NCBI RefSeq assembly: GCF_013410065.1
Contig: NZ_JACCCW010000001.1
Span: 434,001-498,000 of the forward strand
Direction of reading: 5' to 3'
DNA length: 64,000 nt
DNA from: Granulicella arctica
GTDB lineage: Bacteria > Acidobacteriota > Terriglobia > Terriglobales > Acidobacteriaceae
Made by a program: the position numbers and the translations under genes. Shown here one piece after another: positions 25,431-35,048 of this stretch (position 1 is the first letter of the stretch; each line of letters opens with the position of its first letter). The notes beneath the pieces are model-generated. The model did no database searches. It saw only the letters and a program-made list of their open reading frames with translations, and was not told the origin of the DNA.

Positions 25431-27338
25431 TTACTCCGTTTTGAGCTCGATGATCTGGATGGAGTAAGGCGGGACTACGTGGGTTAGGTTGCCGGTTGGG
25501 ACTTTGATCTCAGTCATTTTGGGAACGATGCGGGTGGGATGGTCGATGGTGTTGGTTTCGGCTGTGGTGTGTCCTTCGAGGGAGATGAGGATGGCGCTCT
25601 TTGCCAGCTTGCTCTCGCCGTCGAGATGGATCTCCACGGGCTGCGGGACTGAGTTGGCGTTGACGAGTTTGATGTCGACGGTGTGCTTGGCGGGATCGTT
25701 GGTGACGGAGTAGAAGACGCGATCAGGAGCGCCGGTGAGTGACGATGCGGGGACCGAGGTGCCGAGGTGGTTCGCGAACATGGCCTGCGCGTAGTAGCCG
25801 GGCGAACCGTAGCTGGTGAGCGCGTCGTAGCCGATGAGGTCGGACTCCCACTGCATGCCGCCGGGGTTTACGTTGACGAACAAGGGAGCGTAGGAGGCGA
25901 GGACGATGAGGTCGCTGTTGCGCTCCATGCCGGTCATCCAGGCGGCGTCGCCGAGAGCGGCTCCGAGGTTGGTGGCGGGAGCACCTTCGCGGGTCGCCCA
26001 CTCGCCGACGAAGATCTTCGGGCCGTTGCGGTCGATGGTGTCGTAGTGGTCGGTCATCTTGAAGAAATCAGTGGCCTGTTTGTAGTAGTGGTCGTCGATA
26101 ACATCGGGCTTCATGCGCTTGAGCGGCATGGTGGCGATGAGTTGCAGGCTGGGATACTTCGCTTTGATCGCCTTGTAGAACTGGGCGTAGCGGCCTTCGT
26201 AGCTTCCGGATCGGTCGAAGTTATCCTCGTTGCCGATCTCGACGTAGGTGAGGGGGAAGGGTGCGGGGTGCCCGAGTTTGGCGCGGACGGCTCCCCACTT
26301 GGTTGAGGTGTCACCGCTGACGAACTCGATCTCGTCCAGGGCATCGTCGACGAAGGGCTCGAGATAGGGACCGGGCTCGATGTGAGCACCCCTGAGGGAG
26401 TAGCCAGCGTAGACGGCGAGGACGGGCTGGATCTTCAAGTCTTCGCACCACTCGAGGAACTCGAGGAGACCCATGCCATCGGAGGACTGGTAGTTCCATG
26501 GGCTGGGGTGGGTGGGACGGTCGACGAGGGGGCCGATGGTTTTCTTCCAGTCGTAGCGGTCCTGAATGTCATCGCCCTCAAGATAGTTGCCGCCGGGGAG
26601 GCGCAGGAAGGCGGGCTTCATGGCGGCCATCTTTTCCATGAGGTCGGGGCGATTGCCGTTGGCGCGATCATGGTAAGTAGGCGGAAAGAGAGAGACGAGA
26701 TCGATCCACAGAGTGCCTTGATGGCCGACGCTGAGGCGGAGATGGTTCTCGGCAGAAGTTGCTACGTTGCCTGTCTTCAGAGTGAAGTCATAGCGCTTCC
26801 ACTCGGTGGTGAGCGGGGCGCTTGTAGCTGCGGCGAGTTGATCGCCGCTGTTGTCGCCGACCAGGGAGACGGATACGGGGCCGAGGTCGTTCGAGTCAGC
26901 TTTGGCGTAGAACGATCCTTTGTACTCGGTGTTAGCACGGACGGCCATGCCCCACCAGCCGTTGTTGAGGAGGCCGGCCTGATTCGCTGGGTCTGCCTGC
27001 TTTACTTCCAGCTTGAGGCTGGATTGGAGCGCGTCACTGGGGCCGGTGGTGGGATCGAATGCGAGGGAGGCAGCGGAGTGGCCGAGTTCCACGAGACGCC
27101 AGTTGGCGAGACCCTCCCAGCCATGCTGACGAACAGCCCGGTTTCGGACCATCTCGGCGTAGAGGCCTCCGTCGTAGGAGTAGTTGATCTCCTCGGTCAT
27201 GAGCCCGTAGAGGGTCGGGCTGACGGGATGCAGCGGTTTGCTGAGATCGATATTGAGCGTTGCGGGTTGTTGTGCGCAGGCGATCCCGGCGAGCAGCAGC
27301 AGGCCGAGCGTCCCTGTCGTTGTTGGTGCAAACTTCAT
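25431..27338 (-). CDS. GH51 alpha-L-arabinofuranosidase, secreted
   Basis: 635 aa from the ATG at 27338 with GGAG about 8 bases upstream. Signal peptide 1-22 (ending GIACAQ). The N-terminus after the signal (LHPVSPTLYGLMTEEINYS) is typical of GH51, followed by a carbohydrate-binding-like jelly roll (about 100-215) and the TIM barrel. Acid/base E371 lies in VEIGNEDNF and nucleophile E446 in FVGEWATREG. The C-terminal beta domain completes the family architecture. It removes terminal arabinofuranose from arabinan or arabinoxylan outside the cytoplasm. It is 64 bp downstream of the GH95-like gene on the same strand and probably co-regulated with it. Confidence 0.92.
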   Translation of the reverse strand: MKFAPTTTGTLGLLLLAGIACAQQPATLNIDLSKPLHPVSPTLYGLMTEEINYSYDGGLYAEMVRNRAVRQHGWEGLANWRLVELGHSAASLAFDPTTGPSDALQSSLKLEVKQADPANQAGLLNNGWWGMAVRANTEYKGSFYAKADSNDLGPVSVSLVGDNSGDQLAAATSAPLTTEWKRYDFTLKTGNVATSAENHLRLSVGHQGTLWIDLVSLFPPTYHDRANGNRPDLMEKMAAMKPAFLRLPGGNYLEGDDIQDRYDWKKTIGPLVDRPTHPSPWNYQSSDGMGLLEFLEWCEDLKIQPVLAVYAGYSLRGAHIEPGPYLEPFVDDALDEIEFVSGDTSTKWGAVRAKLGHPAPFPLTYVEIGNEDNFDRSGSYEGRYAQFYKAIKAKYPSLQLIATMPLKRMKPDVIDDHYYKQATDFFKMTDHYDTIDRNGPKIFVGEWATREGAPATNLGAALGDAAWMTGMERNSDLIVLASYAPLFVNVNPGGMQWESDLIGYDALTSYGSPGYYAQAMFANHLGTSVPASSLTGAPDRVFYSVTNDPAKHTVDIKLVNANSVPQPVEIHLDGESKLAKSAILISLEGHTTAETNTIDHPTRIVPKMTEIKVPTGNLTHVVPPYSIQIIELKTE

Positions 27339-27402
27339 TTTTTTGCTCCTGTAAACGTTATCTCGTTTGTGTTGTATGCTCTTGGGTTCTTGCTGCGCTG
27401 CG

Positions 27403-29832
27403 TTATTGTGCGTGACGAGGATCGAGACCGATCTGCCTCGATCCAAGTTTTTTAGACCTCGTTGGCGATTCGCCGGTGATGACGGCGAATCGCGGCTTAT
27501 GAACTGATTGGCTCGACTTGTCGATGATATAGCTATGGCCGCTGAGCGTCGAGAAGGTGACCTCTGCCTTCGAAGAAGATCGTACTAGTTTTGCTCCAGT
27601 GGCGGCATCGGTGATGTCGAAAAAGACGCCAGGCCAGGGATTGCGCAGGGTGAGGGACTGGGTTGAGCCGGCCTCGATTCCTGCGGTTGTGACTACTCCT
27701 GACTTAACCTGCACGTGCACCTTCGTCTTCCCGCGGACGAAGACCGTGCCTTCGAGGTCCCATCCGGGAGGGATGGCTGGGGCGATGCGGATGACGCCGT
27801 CGAAGTCCTGAACGAGGGCCTCCTGCAAGGCGGTTGCGACAACAGCGGACTGCTCGCTGTAGAACTCGCCGGAGTTGCCGCCCCAACTGGCCAGACCGTT
27901 TACGTAGGCTTGATAGGTTTCGGTCAGCTTGACGAGGGTACTGCTTACTTCGGTGCCGAGTCCGAGCCTTGCGGCCTGGATGGGATCGGAGCTCCAGTCC
28001 TGATTGGTGGGGTTGGGGCGGTGAAAGTAGGTGCGGCGGGCTAGATCCGTCTCGGGGGAGTCGTCTCCGATGAGGCCGTAGGGCCAGACAGGTTCCAGGC
28101 CGATGTTTTCGACGTTGTGGCTCTCCGCGGTGGGTAGGTAGGAGACCGCGATGACGTCGTGGCCCTGGGAGTCGGCGGAGGGTGGAAGCAGGGTTTTGGG
28201 ATGCTCTTCCTCGGTGCGGGGAAGTTCGGGGATGACTTTGAGTTCGGCTTGCAACGTGGAGACGAGAGCAGCGTCCTCATTGAGTAGCTTGGCAGCGGCG
28301 ATGGTTTCTGTGTAGAGGGTATGGCGAGCGAGGAGATCGGTGGTTGGGTCGATTACGTCCCATTGGGTTTCGTGGGAGTTCGATGGGGTGGTGTGGCGGA
28401 GGCCATCTGGGCCGCTCTGCTCATATGCGAGCAGGAAGCGTGTTGAGGCACGGAGGAGGGGGTAGTTCAGCCGGAGGAAGGCGAGGTCGCTGGTCTGAAG
28501 GTATTGCTGCCAGGCCCAGAACGAGATTTCAGCTCCGGTGGAGATAGTTCTGGCGTTGTAGTAGGGCTTACCGGAGTCGCAGTTGAGACCGATGGTCGGT
28601 TCGGTTGATCCTGGAAAGCGTTCGAACTCAATGCCTACACCGTTGAAACGCATGGTCTCGGGGACGCAGATGCCGGGACGTCCGGCCATGTGCTGCTTGG
28701 TCCAGGCCTCGATGTTGGCGAGGTTCTCGCGGTAGAGGTTGAAGTAGGACGAGTTCAGCTCGGGCAGACCGGCACCGAGGTTCGCGGCGATCTGCATTCG
28801 GAGATTCCAGTGCCAGAAAGCCGCTGGGTCCCAGAAATGCGTGTCGCGGACGGCGGAGAAGAGATCGGCAATACCAGCCTGAGAACCCGGGATCTCTGTG
28901 CCGCTCTCGGCTGCGGCAGTGAAGAGGTAGATGTCGCGAAGATTCTGCATGTAGTCGCCAGCGCCGTCGGGGGAGCTGACTTTGATGAGGCCGGCATGTT
29001 GCCAGAATCGGTTCCACCAGAGCTTGTGGGTTGCGGCGTCCGAGTGGGCGAGTGTCTGCTGGGCGATCTGCTGAACTGCTTCCCTGCCCTCGTAGTGAGG
29101 CCCGGCGATGAGAACTCGGAAGTCACCGTCGGGGTTCGGGAGAACGGAGAGGAGGATGGTGTGCTGATCCTTTACGCTGACGGAGACGTTGCGGCCTTCG
29201 GCAGAGAGGGCGGAGAGCGAGCCGAAGCGCCTGCCTGAGGCACCAGGGTCGATGTTATCGAGCCAGCTTTCGGCTAGGATCCCTGTCTTGCCTGAGACGC
29301 TGGCTTTGGGGTTGCGTGGCGGCCAGAGGGAGAGTTCGACAGTTTGTGGGTGGTGCGGGTCCGCACCGGTGACATCGATGATGAGCTGGTCCGCGTCAGG
29401 CTGGACGTAGGCGGTTGCGGTCATGCCGCCGCCTTGTTCAACGAACTCCCCGTTGTAGAGGTCGAGCTTACCGCTGTAGTCGGGGGCTTGCGTCAGCTTG
29501 GCGAGCCCGGGAATGCTGAGCTGGCCCGGCGAGAGACGGTTGGGGAGGGTGTCGATGCGATTGAGCTGGACGGTGAGTCCGTTTGCCGACCATAGAGCAA
29601 CACCAAGGCGACCGTTGCCGAGCGGCATGGCCTGGCTCGAGAGCATGTTGGGTTGCCCCAGAACGATTGTGGACCGGCCGACGACACCCTTCGCGTCGAT
29701 GTGGAAGCCTCCGTCATGCCAGGCTGTGGATTCAGGGGTGACTATAGTTTGGGTTTCACCGACGACGGTCAGAAAAAGAACCGCGCAAAGAACCTGAAGG
29801 GAGATACGAATCATTTCGGCGGTTACTTTCAT
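27403..29832 (-). CDS. GH95-like (DUF5703-type) secreted glycoside hydrolase
   Basis: 809 aa. A signal peptide is visible near the N-terminus (LQVLCAVLFLTVVGETQ). The start is uncertain: ATG 29832 and ATG 29814 both lack a clear Shine-Dalgarno sequence. The N-terminal domain with SSQAMPLGNGRLGVALWSANG and QLNRIDTLPN resembles the DUF5703/GH95 N-terminal region. A central alpha/alpha-barrel-like region (FHWNLR-type segment LSGTHFWDPAAFWHWNL is only partly conserved; GGNSGEFYSEQSAVVATALQ is characteristic) follows. GH95 includes alpha-L-fucosidases and alpha-L-galactosidases; this subgroup has no assigned substrate that I know of. Its GH51 neighbour suggests branched plant polysaccharide. Confidence 0.65.
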   Translation of the reverse strand: MKVTAEMIRISLQVLCAVLFLTVVGETQTIVTPESTAWHDGGFHIDAKGVVGRSTIVLGQPNMLSSQAMPLGNGRLGVALWSANGLTVQLNRIDTLPNRLSPGQLSIPGLAKLTQAPDYSGKLDLYNGEFVEQGGGMTATAYVQPDADQLIIDVTGADPHHPQTVELSLWPPRNPKASVSGKTGILAESWLDNIDPGASGRRFGSLSALSAEGRNVSVSVKDQHTILLSVLPNPDGDFRVLIAGPHYEGREAVQQIAQQTLAHSDAATHKLWWNRFWQHAGLIKVSSPDGAGDYMQNLRDIYLFTAAAESGTEIPGSQAGIADLFSAVRDTHFWDPAAFWHWNLRMQIAANLGAGLPELNSSYFNLYRENLANIEAWTKQHMAGRPGICVPETMRFNGVGIEFERFPGSTEPTIGLNCDSGKPYYNARTISTGAEISFWAWQQYLQTSDLAFLRLNYPLLRASTRFLLAYEQSGPDGLRHTTPSNSHETQWDVIDPTTDLLARHTLYTETIAAAKLLNEDAALVSTLQAELKVIPELPRTEEEHPKTLLPPSADSQGHDVIAVSYLPTAESHNVENIGLEPVWPYGLIGDDSPETDLARRTYFHRPNPTNQDWSSDPIQAARLGLGTEVSSTLVKLTETYQAYVNGLASWGGNSGEFYSEQSAVVATALQEALVQDFDGVIRIAPAIPPGWDLEGTVFVRGKTKVHVQVKSGVVTTAGIEAGSTQSLTLRNPWPGVFFDITDAATGAKLVRSSSKAEVTFSTLSGHSYIIDKSSQSVHKPRFAVITGESPTRSKKLGSRQIGLDPRHAQ

Positions 29833-30361
29833 CGTTGGGCTGTGAGGACGCGCATTTTGAAAAGATGCTTTGACGGAGAAGTATAGACGTTGGGGAAGAG
29901 TTTTCTGCGGACAGTGTCCACATCCAACGGTTCAGCGTTTAATGGCTTCCGCCGATCCTGGAATATATGTGTCCAGCCTAATATTAACGATAGGCCCGTC
30001 ACTATGTGGCCTAGATGACATAGACGGGCTGTTGATTGTGACCGTTTATCACGCAGGGGATTGCTTGTGGAACATATTTACTGAATTATCCGATCGGATG
30101 GCTCGTTGACACTAAACTTTTTCGTGTTACTTTTGATGTATTCTAAAGAGTGTTTGCAGGCTTTCGTCACGTGTTTACAGATGTTCCGCCCTCATCAGCT
30201 CTAGTGATCTTTTCACCTGCGTAGCATTGCATAACCTGCGCAAGGGTGGACGTTCTGTGCACCAATTTTCGGAGATGTCTGTAGTTCGCAATTCTGCAAA
30301 GCTATTCTGCATGATGTGTATATACATGCGATCTCATCGTCGAGAAGAAGCGACCCTCTAA
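29833..30361. other. 529-bp intergenic region between GH95-like and cyclic-di-GMP genes
   Basis: No convincing gene; a 79-codon plus-strand frame at 29870-30109 has no ribosome site or protein-like composition. The region is less GC-rich than its flanks. TGTATATACA, a perfect 10-base palindrome at 30317-30326, lies inside a larger GCATG...CATGC dyad (30309-30329), 36 bases before the ATG of the MHYT-GGDEF-EAL gene, where an operator or -10 element could be. A TTGACA occurs at 30106-30111 without a well-spaced -10. Confidence 0.4.
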
Positions 30362-32464
30362 ATGCACGGCAGATATAATCCCTACCTCGTCGTGCTATCC
30401 CTCATCGTTGCTACCTTAGCGTCTTACGCCACTTTAGATCTGGTTGCACGCATTCGGCTTATCGATGTCTCTGGAAAGAAAAGATTTTATTGGCTTCTTG
30501 GCGGCGCGGCGGCGATGGGGATGGGCATCTGGTCGATGCATTTCATCGGAATGCTCGCCCTACAGATGCCGATGCAAATGGAATATGATCCCTGGTTGAC
30601 TGGGGCTTCTCTTCTCATCGGGATCTGCATCTCCTATTTTGCACTTCATGTGACGACGCGGAATAGTTTGACCACCTGCTATCTCTTTCTTGGCGGCTTG
30701 CTGATGGGGACAGGCATTGCTGCGATGCATTACACGGGCATGGCAGCGATGCGCGTGCATCCAGCAATTCACTACCGGCCTTTGCTGGTCATTCTTTCGC
30801 TTTTCATTGCGTTCGTCTTCTCCTGGATGGCCTTATGGATCGCGGTCAAATTCCAGCATCAGCGGCAGATCATTTTAAAACGTTGCGGTATGAGTATAGC
30901 GATGGGGCTCGCCATTGCCGGAATGCACTACGTCGGTATGAGTGCTGCGATATTTCCTCCGGGCGCGGTCTGCCATATGCCAAACGGCATCAGCCAAAGC
31001 TCCTTCATGCTTATTTTGCCTGCCTTTTCCTTATGCGGGCTCATCATGACTCTGGTGCTTTCGACGCTGGATACCAGATTTGATTTGTTGCTGCTTCGGT
31101 CTCACTTATCGCTGGAGGATGCCAATAAACGACTCAAAATTCTTGCTTCAGTCGATGCATTGACGGGCATTCCGAATCGCAACGCATTTATCGAGAAGAC
31201 CGAAGAGCGGCTCCTACAGGCAGCACGGGACGGACGTCCATTCAGCGTGATGTATCTGGACCTCGAGGAGTTCAAAAACGTTAATGATTTTCTGGGGCAT
31301 GCAGCGGGAGACGAGCTGCTGAAAGCATTCGCCCGCGAGTTGACAGCACACGTGCGATCGGGAGACTTTGTGGCTCGACTGGGAGGCGATGAGTTTGTCG
31401 TTCTCCTCAATGGGCTGGGTCAACCCAAAGAGGCCGCGTCTATTGCCACGTCGATTCTCGACCGGCTGCGAAAGGACTTCATAGTCCAGAATATGACCTT
31501 GCGCATCACCGCTTCTGTGGGGATCGCAACGTATCCGATCGATGGGAGTTCGGTATCGGCGCTTCTCAACAACGCCGATACCGCAATGTACGCCGCTAAG
31601 CAGAACGGGCGAAACAGCTACCGTTTTTTCGATCCTGCAATGAAGGATGCCGCTGCCAAGGTACTTCAGATTTATCACGGCCTTGCCGAAGCCCTTGGCA
31701 AGAACCAGTTTTCCCTTGTCTTCCAGGCGAAGTTTGGTGGGTTGCATAATCATTTCATCGGGGCCGAGGCACTGATTCGATGGACCCATCCAGAGATGGG
31801 GGAGCTTTCTCCGCTGGAGTTTATTGCCACGGCCGAACAGACAGGACAGATCGCACAAATCTCTGAGTGGGTAATCGGCGAGGTCTGTCGACAGATGAAG
31901 GTGTGGACAGCGCTTGGATTGCCGCCATTCAAAGTTGCAATCAACTTATCGCCGGAGCAACTACGACAGGACCGCTATGCGGAACGGGTGGCGGACATCA
32001 TCCGTAAAGCAGGAATTGAACCGCAATGGATTATGTTCGAGGTGACAGAGACGGTTGCGATGCGCGAGCCTGCTCTGGCAGGCGAGGTCATTCGGCAGTT
32101 TGAACAGGCTGGGTTTGATATTGCGTTGGATGACTTCGGAACCGGCTACTCCAGCATGGCTTACCTTCGCCAGTTTCGCGTGAAAGAGTTGAAGATCGAT
32201 CGTCTCTTTATCAGCGCTCTTGACGGAGACGGAGAAGAGGGTGAGGCTATCGTTTCGGCGATCATCGCACTAGCTCATTCCTTGCATATGACGGTCGTAG
32301 CAGAGGGCGTTGAGACCGTGTCTCAACTGAAAAAGCTAAAGGATATGGGTTGCGATCAGGTACAAGGATTTCTGCTTGGCAAGCCGCTTAGTCCTGACAA
32401 GTTTGAGGCATTTCTGCGTCGACGCACGAATGAGGAAGCGTCGATAGAAAAGGCTTCGCAATAG
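30362..32464 (+). CDS. MHYT-GGDEF-EAL cyclic-di-GMP signalling protein
   Basis: 700 aa inner-membrane protein. Seven hydrophobic segments (about 8-235) carry three MHYT-type motifs: MHFIGM (59), MHYTGM (122) and MHYVGM (188), thought to bind copper and sense a diatomic gas. The GGDEF domain (about 258-420) has an intact GGDEF at 341-345 and an RSGD at 332-335, the RxxD inhibitory site at the right five-residue spacing. The EAL domain (about 430-690) has EAL (469-471), NLSPEQL, DDFGTGYSS (590-598), KIDRLF and VAEGVET. Both catalytic motifs are intact, so synthesis and hydrolysis are both possible. It stands alone, with the next gene convergent. Confidence 0.93.
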   Translation: MHGRYNPYLVVLSLIVATLASYATLDLVARIRLIDVSGKKRFYWLLGGAAAMGMGIWSMHFIGMLALQMPMQMEYDPWLTGASLLIGICISYFALHVTTRNSLTTCYLFLGGLLMGTGIAAMHYTGMAAMRVHPAIHYRPLLVILSLFIAFVFSWMALWIAVKFQHQRQIILKRCGMSIAMGLAIAGMHYVGMSAAIFPPGAVCHMPNGISQSSFMLILPAFSLCGLIMTLVLSTLDTRFDLLLLRSHLSLEDANKRLKILASVDALTGIPNRNAFIEKTEERLLQAARDGRPFSVMYLDLEEFKNVNDFLGHAAGDELLKAFARELTAHVRSGDFVARLGGDEFVVLLNGLGQPKEAASIATSILDRLRKDFIVQNMTLRITASVGIATYPIDGSSVSALLNNADTAMYAAKQNGRNSYRFFDPAMKDAAAKVLQIYHGLAEALGKNQFSLVFQAKFGGLHNHFIGAEALIRWTHPEMGELSPLEFIATAEQTGQIAQISEWVIGEVCRQMKVWTALGLPPFKVAINLSPEQLRQDRYAERVADIIRKAGIEPQWIMFEVTETVAMREPALAGEVIRQFEQAGFDIALDDFGTGYSSMAYLRQFRVKELKIDRLFISALDGDGEEGEAIVSAIIALAHSLHMTVVAEGVETVSQLKKLKDMGCDQVQGFLLGKPLSPDKFEAFLRRRTNEEASIEKASQ

Positions 32465-32489
32465 ATCAGTACTTGTCTGAGATAGCTGG

Positions 32490-33299
32490 CTATGTGATCG
32501 GCAAACCGGTTACCTGAGCAGATCGACTTTCGAAGAGTGCCGCCAGACTGGCCGCCACCGACCTGGGTTGGCTCAAAGGGATAAAGTGTCCTGAATCCAG
32601 GATCATCATTCTTGAGTTCGGAATCAGTGAGGATGCGCGGCGAGCAAACGTCTCGGGAATCGCGGGATCTTCGGAGCCGTGAAAGATCAGCGTGGGAATG
32701 AGTAGTTCATGCAGGAACTCTGGAACCTGTGCCAGCATCTCTTCCGGCTTTCCCCAACGGAGGACCTGCATGAACTTCCATGGTCCGGTGATGCCTGAGA
32801 AGGGTTTATAGAAATCGTTGAAGACCTCTCGATCCGTTTTACTTACTTCAAGAGCGCGATGCATCGCTATCTGCCAGAAGGCAACGCAAATCAATGGGGC
32901 AAGCAGCTCGCCGAGAATGCGCTTACGTAGCGGTTCGATTAGGTAGTAGGGACGCAGTTCGGGAAAGAAAGCAGGCGAGAGGAGCGCCATGCAATCCAGG
33001 TGCTGCTGGAAGTAGTGCGCGTAGTGCACGGTGATAGCTGAACCCGCATCATGTCCGACAACGTGCCATTTTTCGATCTTGTTCTCAATGCGAAGCGCGT
33101 CGATCTGACTGGCTAATCTCTGAAAATAGTGGGGGCCATACTGTTCTTTCGGCGATTTGCCAAGGCCCGGAAGATCAATAGTGAAGCAGGTGTATCGCTC
33201 GCGAAGCTCGTCGGTCACGGCTCTCCACAGTCTGCCATTGGTGGGCATACCGTGAATGAACAGGATCGGATCGCCGGAGCCACAACACTCTACATGCAT
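32490..33299 (-). CDS. Alpha/beta hydrolase with Asp nucleophile (dehalogenase/epoxide-hydrolase-like)
   Basis: 269 aa from the ATG at 33299; a frame from 33407 would overlap the upstream gene by 92 bp. HGMPTNGRLW supplies the oxyanion-hole HGxP. The nucleophile elbow GHDAGSA has Asp, not Ser, which places it with haloalkane/haloacid dehalogenases and epoxide hydrolases. FHGSEDPAIPE holds the likely acid and DSGHFIPL the catalytic His. A cap domain lies in the middle (about 130-200). It follows the halogenase-like gene (33316-34659) by 16 bp, so the two are probably co-expressed and may act on one metabolite. Confidence 0.75.
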   Translation of the reverse strand: MHVECCGSGDPILFIHGMPTNGRLWRAVTDELRERYTCFTIDLPGLGKSPKEQYGPHYFQRLASQIDALRIENKIEKWHVVGHDAGSAITVHYAHYFQQHLDCMALLSPAFFPELRPYYLIEPLRKRILGELLAPLICVAFWQIAMHRALEVSKTDREVFNDFYKPFSGITGPWKFMQVLRWGKPEEMLAQVPEFLHELLIPTLIFHGSEDPAIPETFARRASSLIPNSRMMILDSGHFIPLSQPRSVAASLAALFESRSAQVTGLPIT

Positions 33300-33315
33300 A
33301 GGATTTTCCAAGGAC

Positions 33316-34659
33316 TCAGGAGACGGGCGAGACTGCGGCTGAAGGGGAAGAGGCGAATCGGCGGCAGAGCCAGGATACGATTCGCGATGCAGACCGGAGC
33401 GATGCAAGCACGAGGCCGAAGAGGGCAGTGCCTACCAGACCGGTCGGATTGATGCGCGTGTAAAGGAGATTCATCAACCAGGCTGGAATTGTGTACATGT
33501 CACCTGCCGTAAGCGGGCCAATCTGCTCACGAATTGGCCAGTCATACATGACCTTTTCTATGCCTACGTTGAAGAAACTTGCCATGCTTCGGACTCGCCA
33601 ACTGTAGAGTGTCGTTGCCAGATAAGGGAGTCGTCTGCGGCGGCGATATTTCGCGATCAGATGGGACGCTTCGACAGCGTGCCTCATGGCGGAGGTAACG
33701 CCGTTCGACGTCATAGGATCGACCATCGATGCAGCTTCTCCCACCACAAGCCAGTTGGGGCCCGATACTTTGCGATGTACGCGACACCGGAATGACGTTA
33801 CCCGGGGAGAGATCGGCTTCTTGTTCAGAAATAGTTTTTGAAGTGGAGGAAAGCGGCTGAGCTGCGATTCATAGATGTCGCACACTGTGAGGCCGCTTTG
33901 ACGCATATGCTTGATTGCGTCACCAGTGGTCACATAGCCGACACTAACAGTGTTTGCGTGGATGGGAATCTGCCAGACCCAATCCATGTAGGTCCTTCTG
34001 GGGACAGTTGCGTAGAGTGTGGTGCCCTCGATGGACTCGGGCACGGTGAAGTAGCTCCATATGGCAACTTTGTTTGGACCATACTCATCTACGGGAAGAT
34101 CGAATGCTCTTGGGAACAAGCGCGCTGTTCCACCTGAGGCGTCGATGAACCAAGGAGACCTGATCTGGAGCCCCTGGTGCGTCGTTAGAGCAACAACCTC
34201 TCTGCCGCGCTTTTCGATGTCCACGACTTTATCGGTGAGGATTTTGACTCCGTGTTGAAGGGCGATCTCGCGTAGTGATTTTGCCAGTGTCGATCGGTCA
34301 ACATGGAGGGTGCGCAGATCGACGTGAAAGGGTGCTCGCTCTAACCATGCGGAGGGTTCGTAGTGCTGCTCGGAGCCGTCCTGCAGCTTTAGGATGACAT
34401 GGCGTTTGTAGGTTGCGTTTCCCTGGGCAATCAGGGTTTCCATTGGGAGCCCAAGAGCTTCGAGCAGCGCGGGCGCGGACCAGTCCAAGGATTCACCTAC
34501 CTCATCACCGCTCGGAGCGTCTCCTTCAATACACAGCACGCGCAGGCCGGCTCTTGCGAGGTGAATCGATGCAGCAATTCCCGCGAGCCCGCCACCGATC
34601 ACTGTGACATCGTGTTGGTCCGGATTCGTATTCAAGTTGGAATCGTTTGCGCTATGCAT
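33316..34659 (-). CDS. FAD-dependent halogenase-like oxidoreductase
   Basis: 447 aa. The FAD-binding GxGxxG reads VIGGGLAGIAASIHLARAG (20-38), followed by the halogenase-type GDEVGESL. DWVWQIPIHANTVSVGYV contains the WxWxIP motif that marks flavin-dependent halogenases and separates them from many monooxygenases. A lysine in NATYKRHVIL is a candidate for the chloramine-forming lysine, but the alignment is only by eye. The second FAD motif is VVGEAASMVDPMTSNG. The C-terminus has a hydrophobic helix (GLVGTALFGLVLASL) and could be membrane-associated. Geranylgeranyl-reductase-like activity is the main alternative. Confidence 0.65.
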   Translation of the reverse strand: MHSANDSNLNTNPDQHDVTVIGGGLAGIAASIHLARAGLRVLCIEGDAPSGDEVGESLDWSAPALLEALGLPMETLIAQGNATYKRHVILKLQDGSEQHYEPSAWLERAPFHVDLRTLHVDRSTLAKSLREIALQHGVKILTDKVVDIEKRGREVVALTTHQGLQIRSPWFIDASGGTARLFPRAFDLPVDEYGPNKVAIWSYFTVPESIEGTTLYATVPRRTYMDWVWQIPIHANTVSVGYVTTGDAIKHMRQSGLTVCDIYESQLSRFPPLQKLFLNKKPISPRVTSFRCRVHRKVSGPNWLVVGEAASMVDPMTSNGVTSAMRHAVEASHLIAKYRRRRRLPYLATTLYSWRVRSMASFFNVGIEKVMYDWPIREQIGPLTAGDMYTIPAWLMNLLYTRINPTGLVGTALFGLVLASLRSASRIVSWLCRRFASSPSAAVSPVS

Positions 34660-34731
34660 CGTGTGATCGCTGATTCGTCGGTGAGGATTCGATTGTAGGC
34701 GCGATCATATTTTCCGGCCAGCGAACCGATC

Positions 34732-35037
34732 TCAAGAAGATTGGAGCGTTTGTGCGTGGAAGCCCATGCTTTCGATTGCTTCGACGATGGATGCTTCGGA
34801 GATTGATTTGGGATCGTAGGTCACGGTGGCGATTGCGTCAGGGTAGCTTGCCTTTGCGGCGATGATTCCCTTCTCGCGTTGGAGCAGGGTTTCGAGGCCG
34901 ACGGCGCAGGTAATGCAGGTGAAGCCGGTTACTTTGTAGGTGACGGTTTTCTTCTCATGAGCGGCTGCTGCTTTGAGGGTTGCCAGACTGCTGGCGCCAG
35001 CTAGAGTCATCAGGCCGAGGAATTTTCTGCGGATCAC
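34732..35037 (-). CDS. Exported heavy-metal-associated (HMA) domain protein
   Basis: 101 aa. MIRRKFLGLMTLAGASS is a Tat-like signal peptide. The mature part is one HMA ferredoxin-fold domain with the metal site TCITCAVGLE (C41, C44), close to MerP and CopZ. It would bind a soft metal (Cu, Hg, Zn) in the periplasm. It lies 11 bp after the ABC substrate-binding protein gene and looks like the last gene of that operon, although the link between metal binding and the transporter is unclear. Confidence 0.8.
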   Translation of the reverse strand: MIRRKFLGLMTLAGASSLATLKAAAAHEKKTVTYKVTGFTCITCAVGLETLLQREKGIIAAKASYPDAIATVTYDPKSISEASIVEAIESMGFHAQTLQSS

Positions 35038-35048
35038 GTGTCTTCTCC

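Noticed and set aside
26382..27455. 357-aa plus-strand frame
   Set aside because: Antisense to GH51, whose catalytic residues and signal peptide are unambiguous.
29870..30109. 79-codon plus-strand frame in the large intergenic gap
   Set aside because: No ribosome site, unremarkable composition, no motif.
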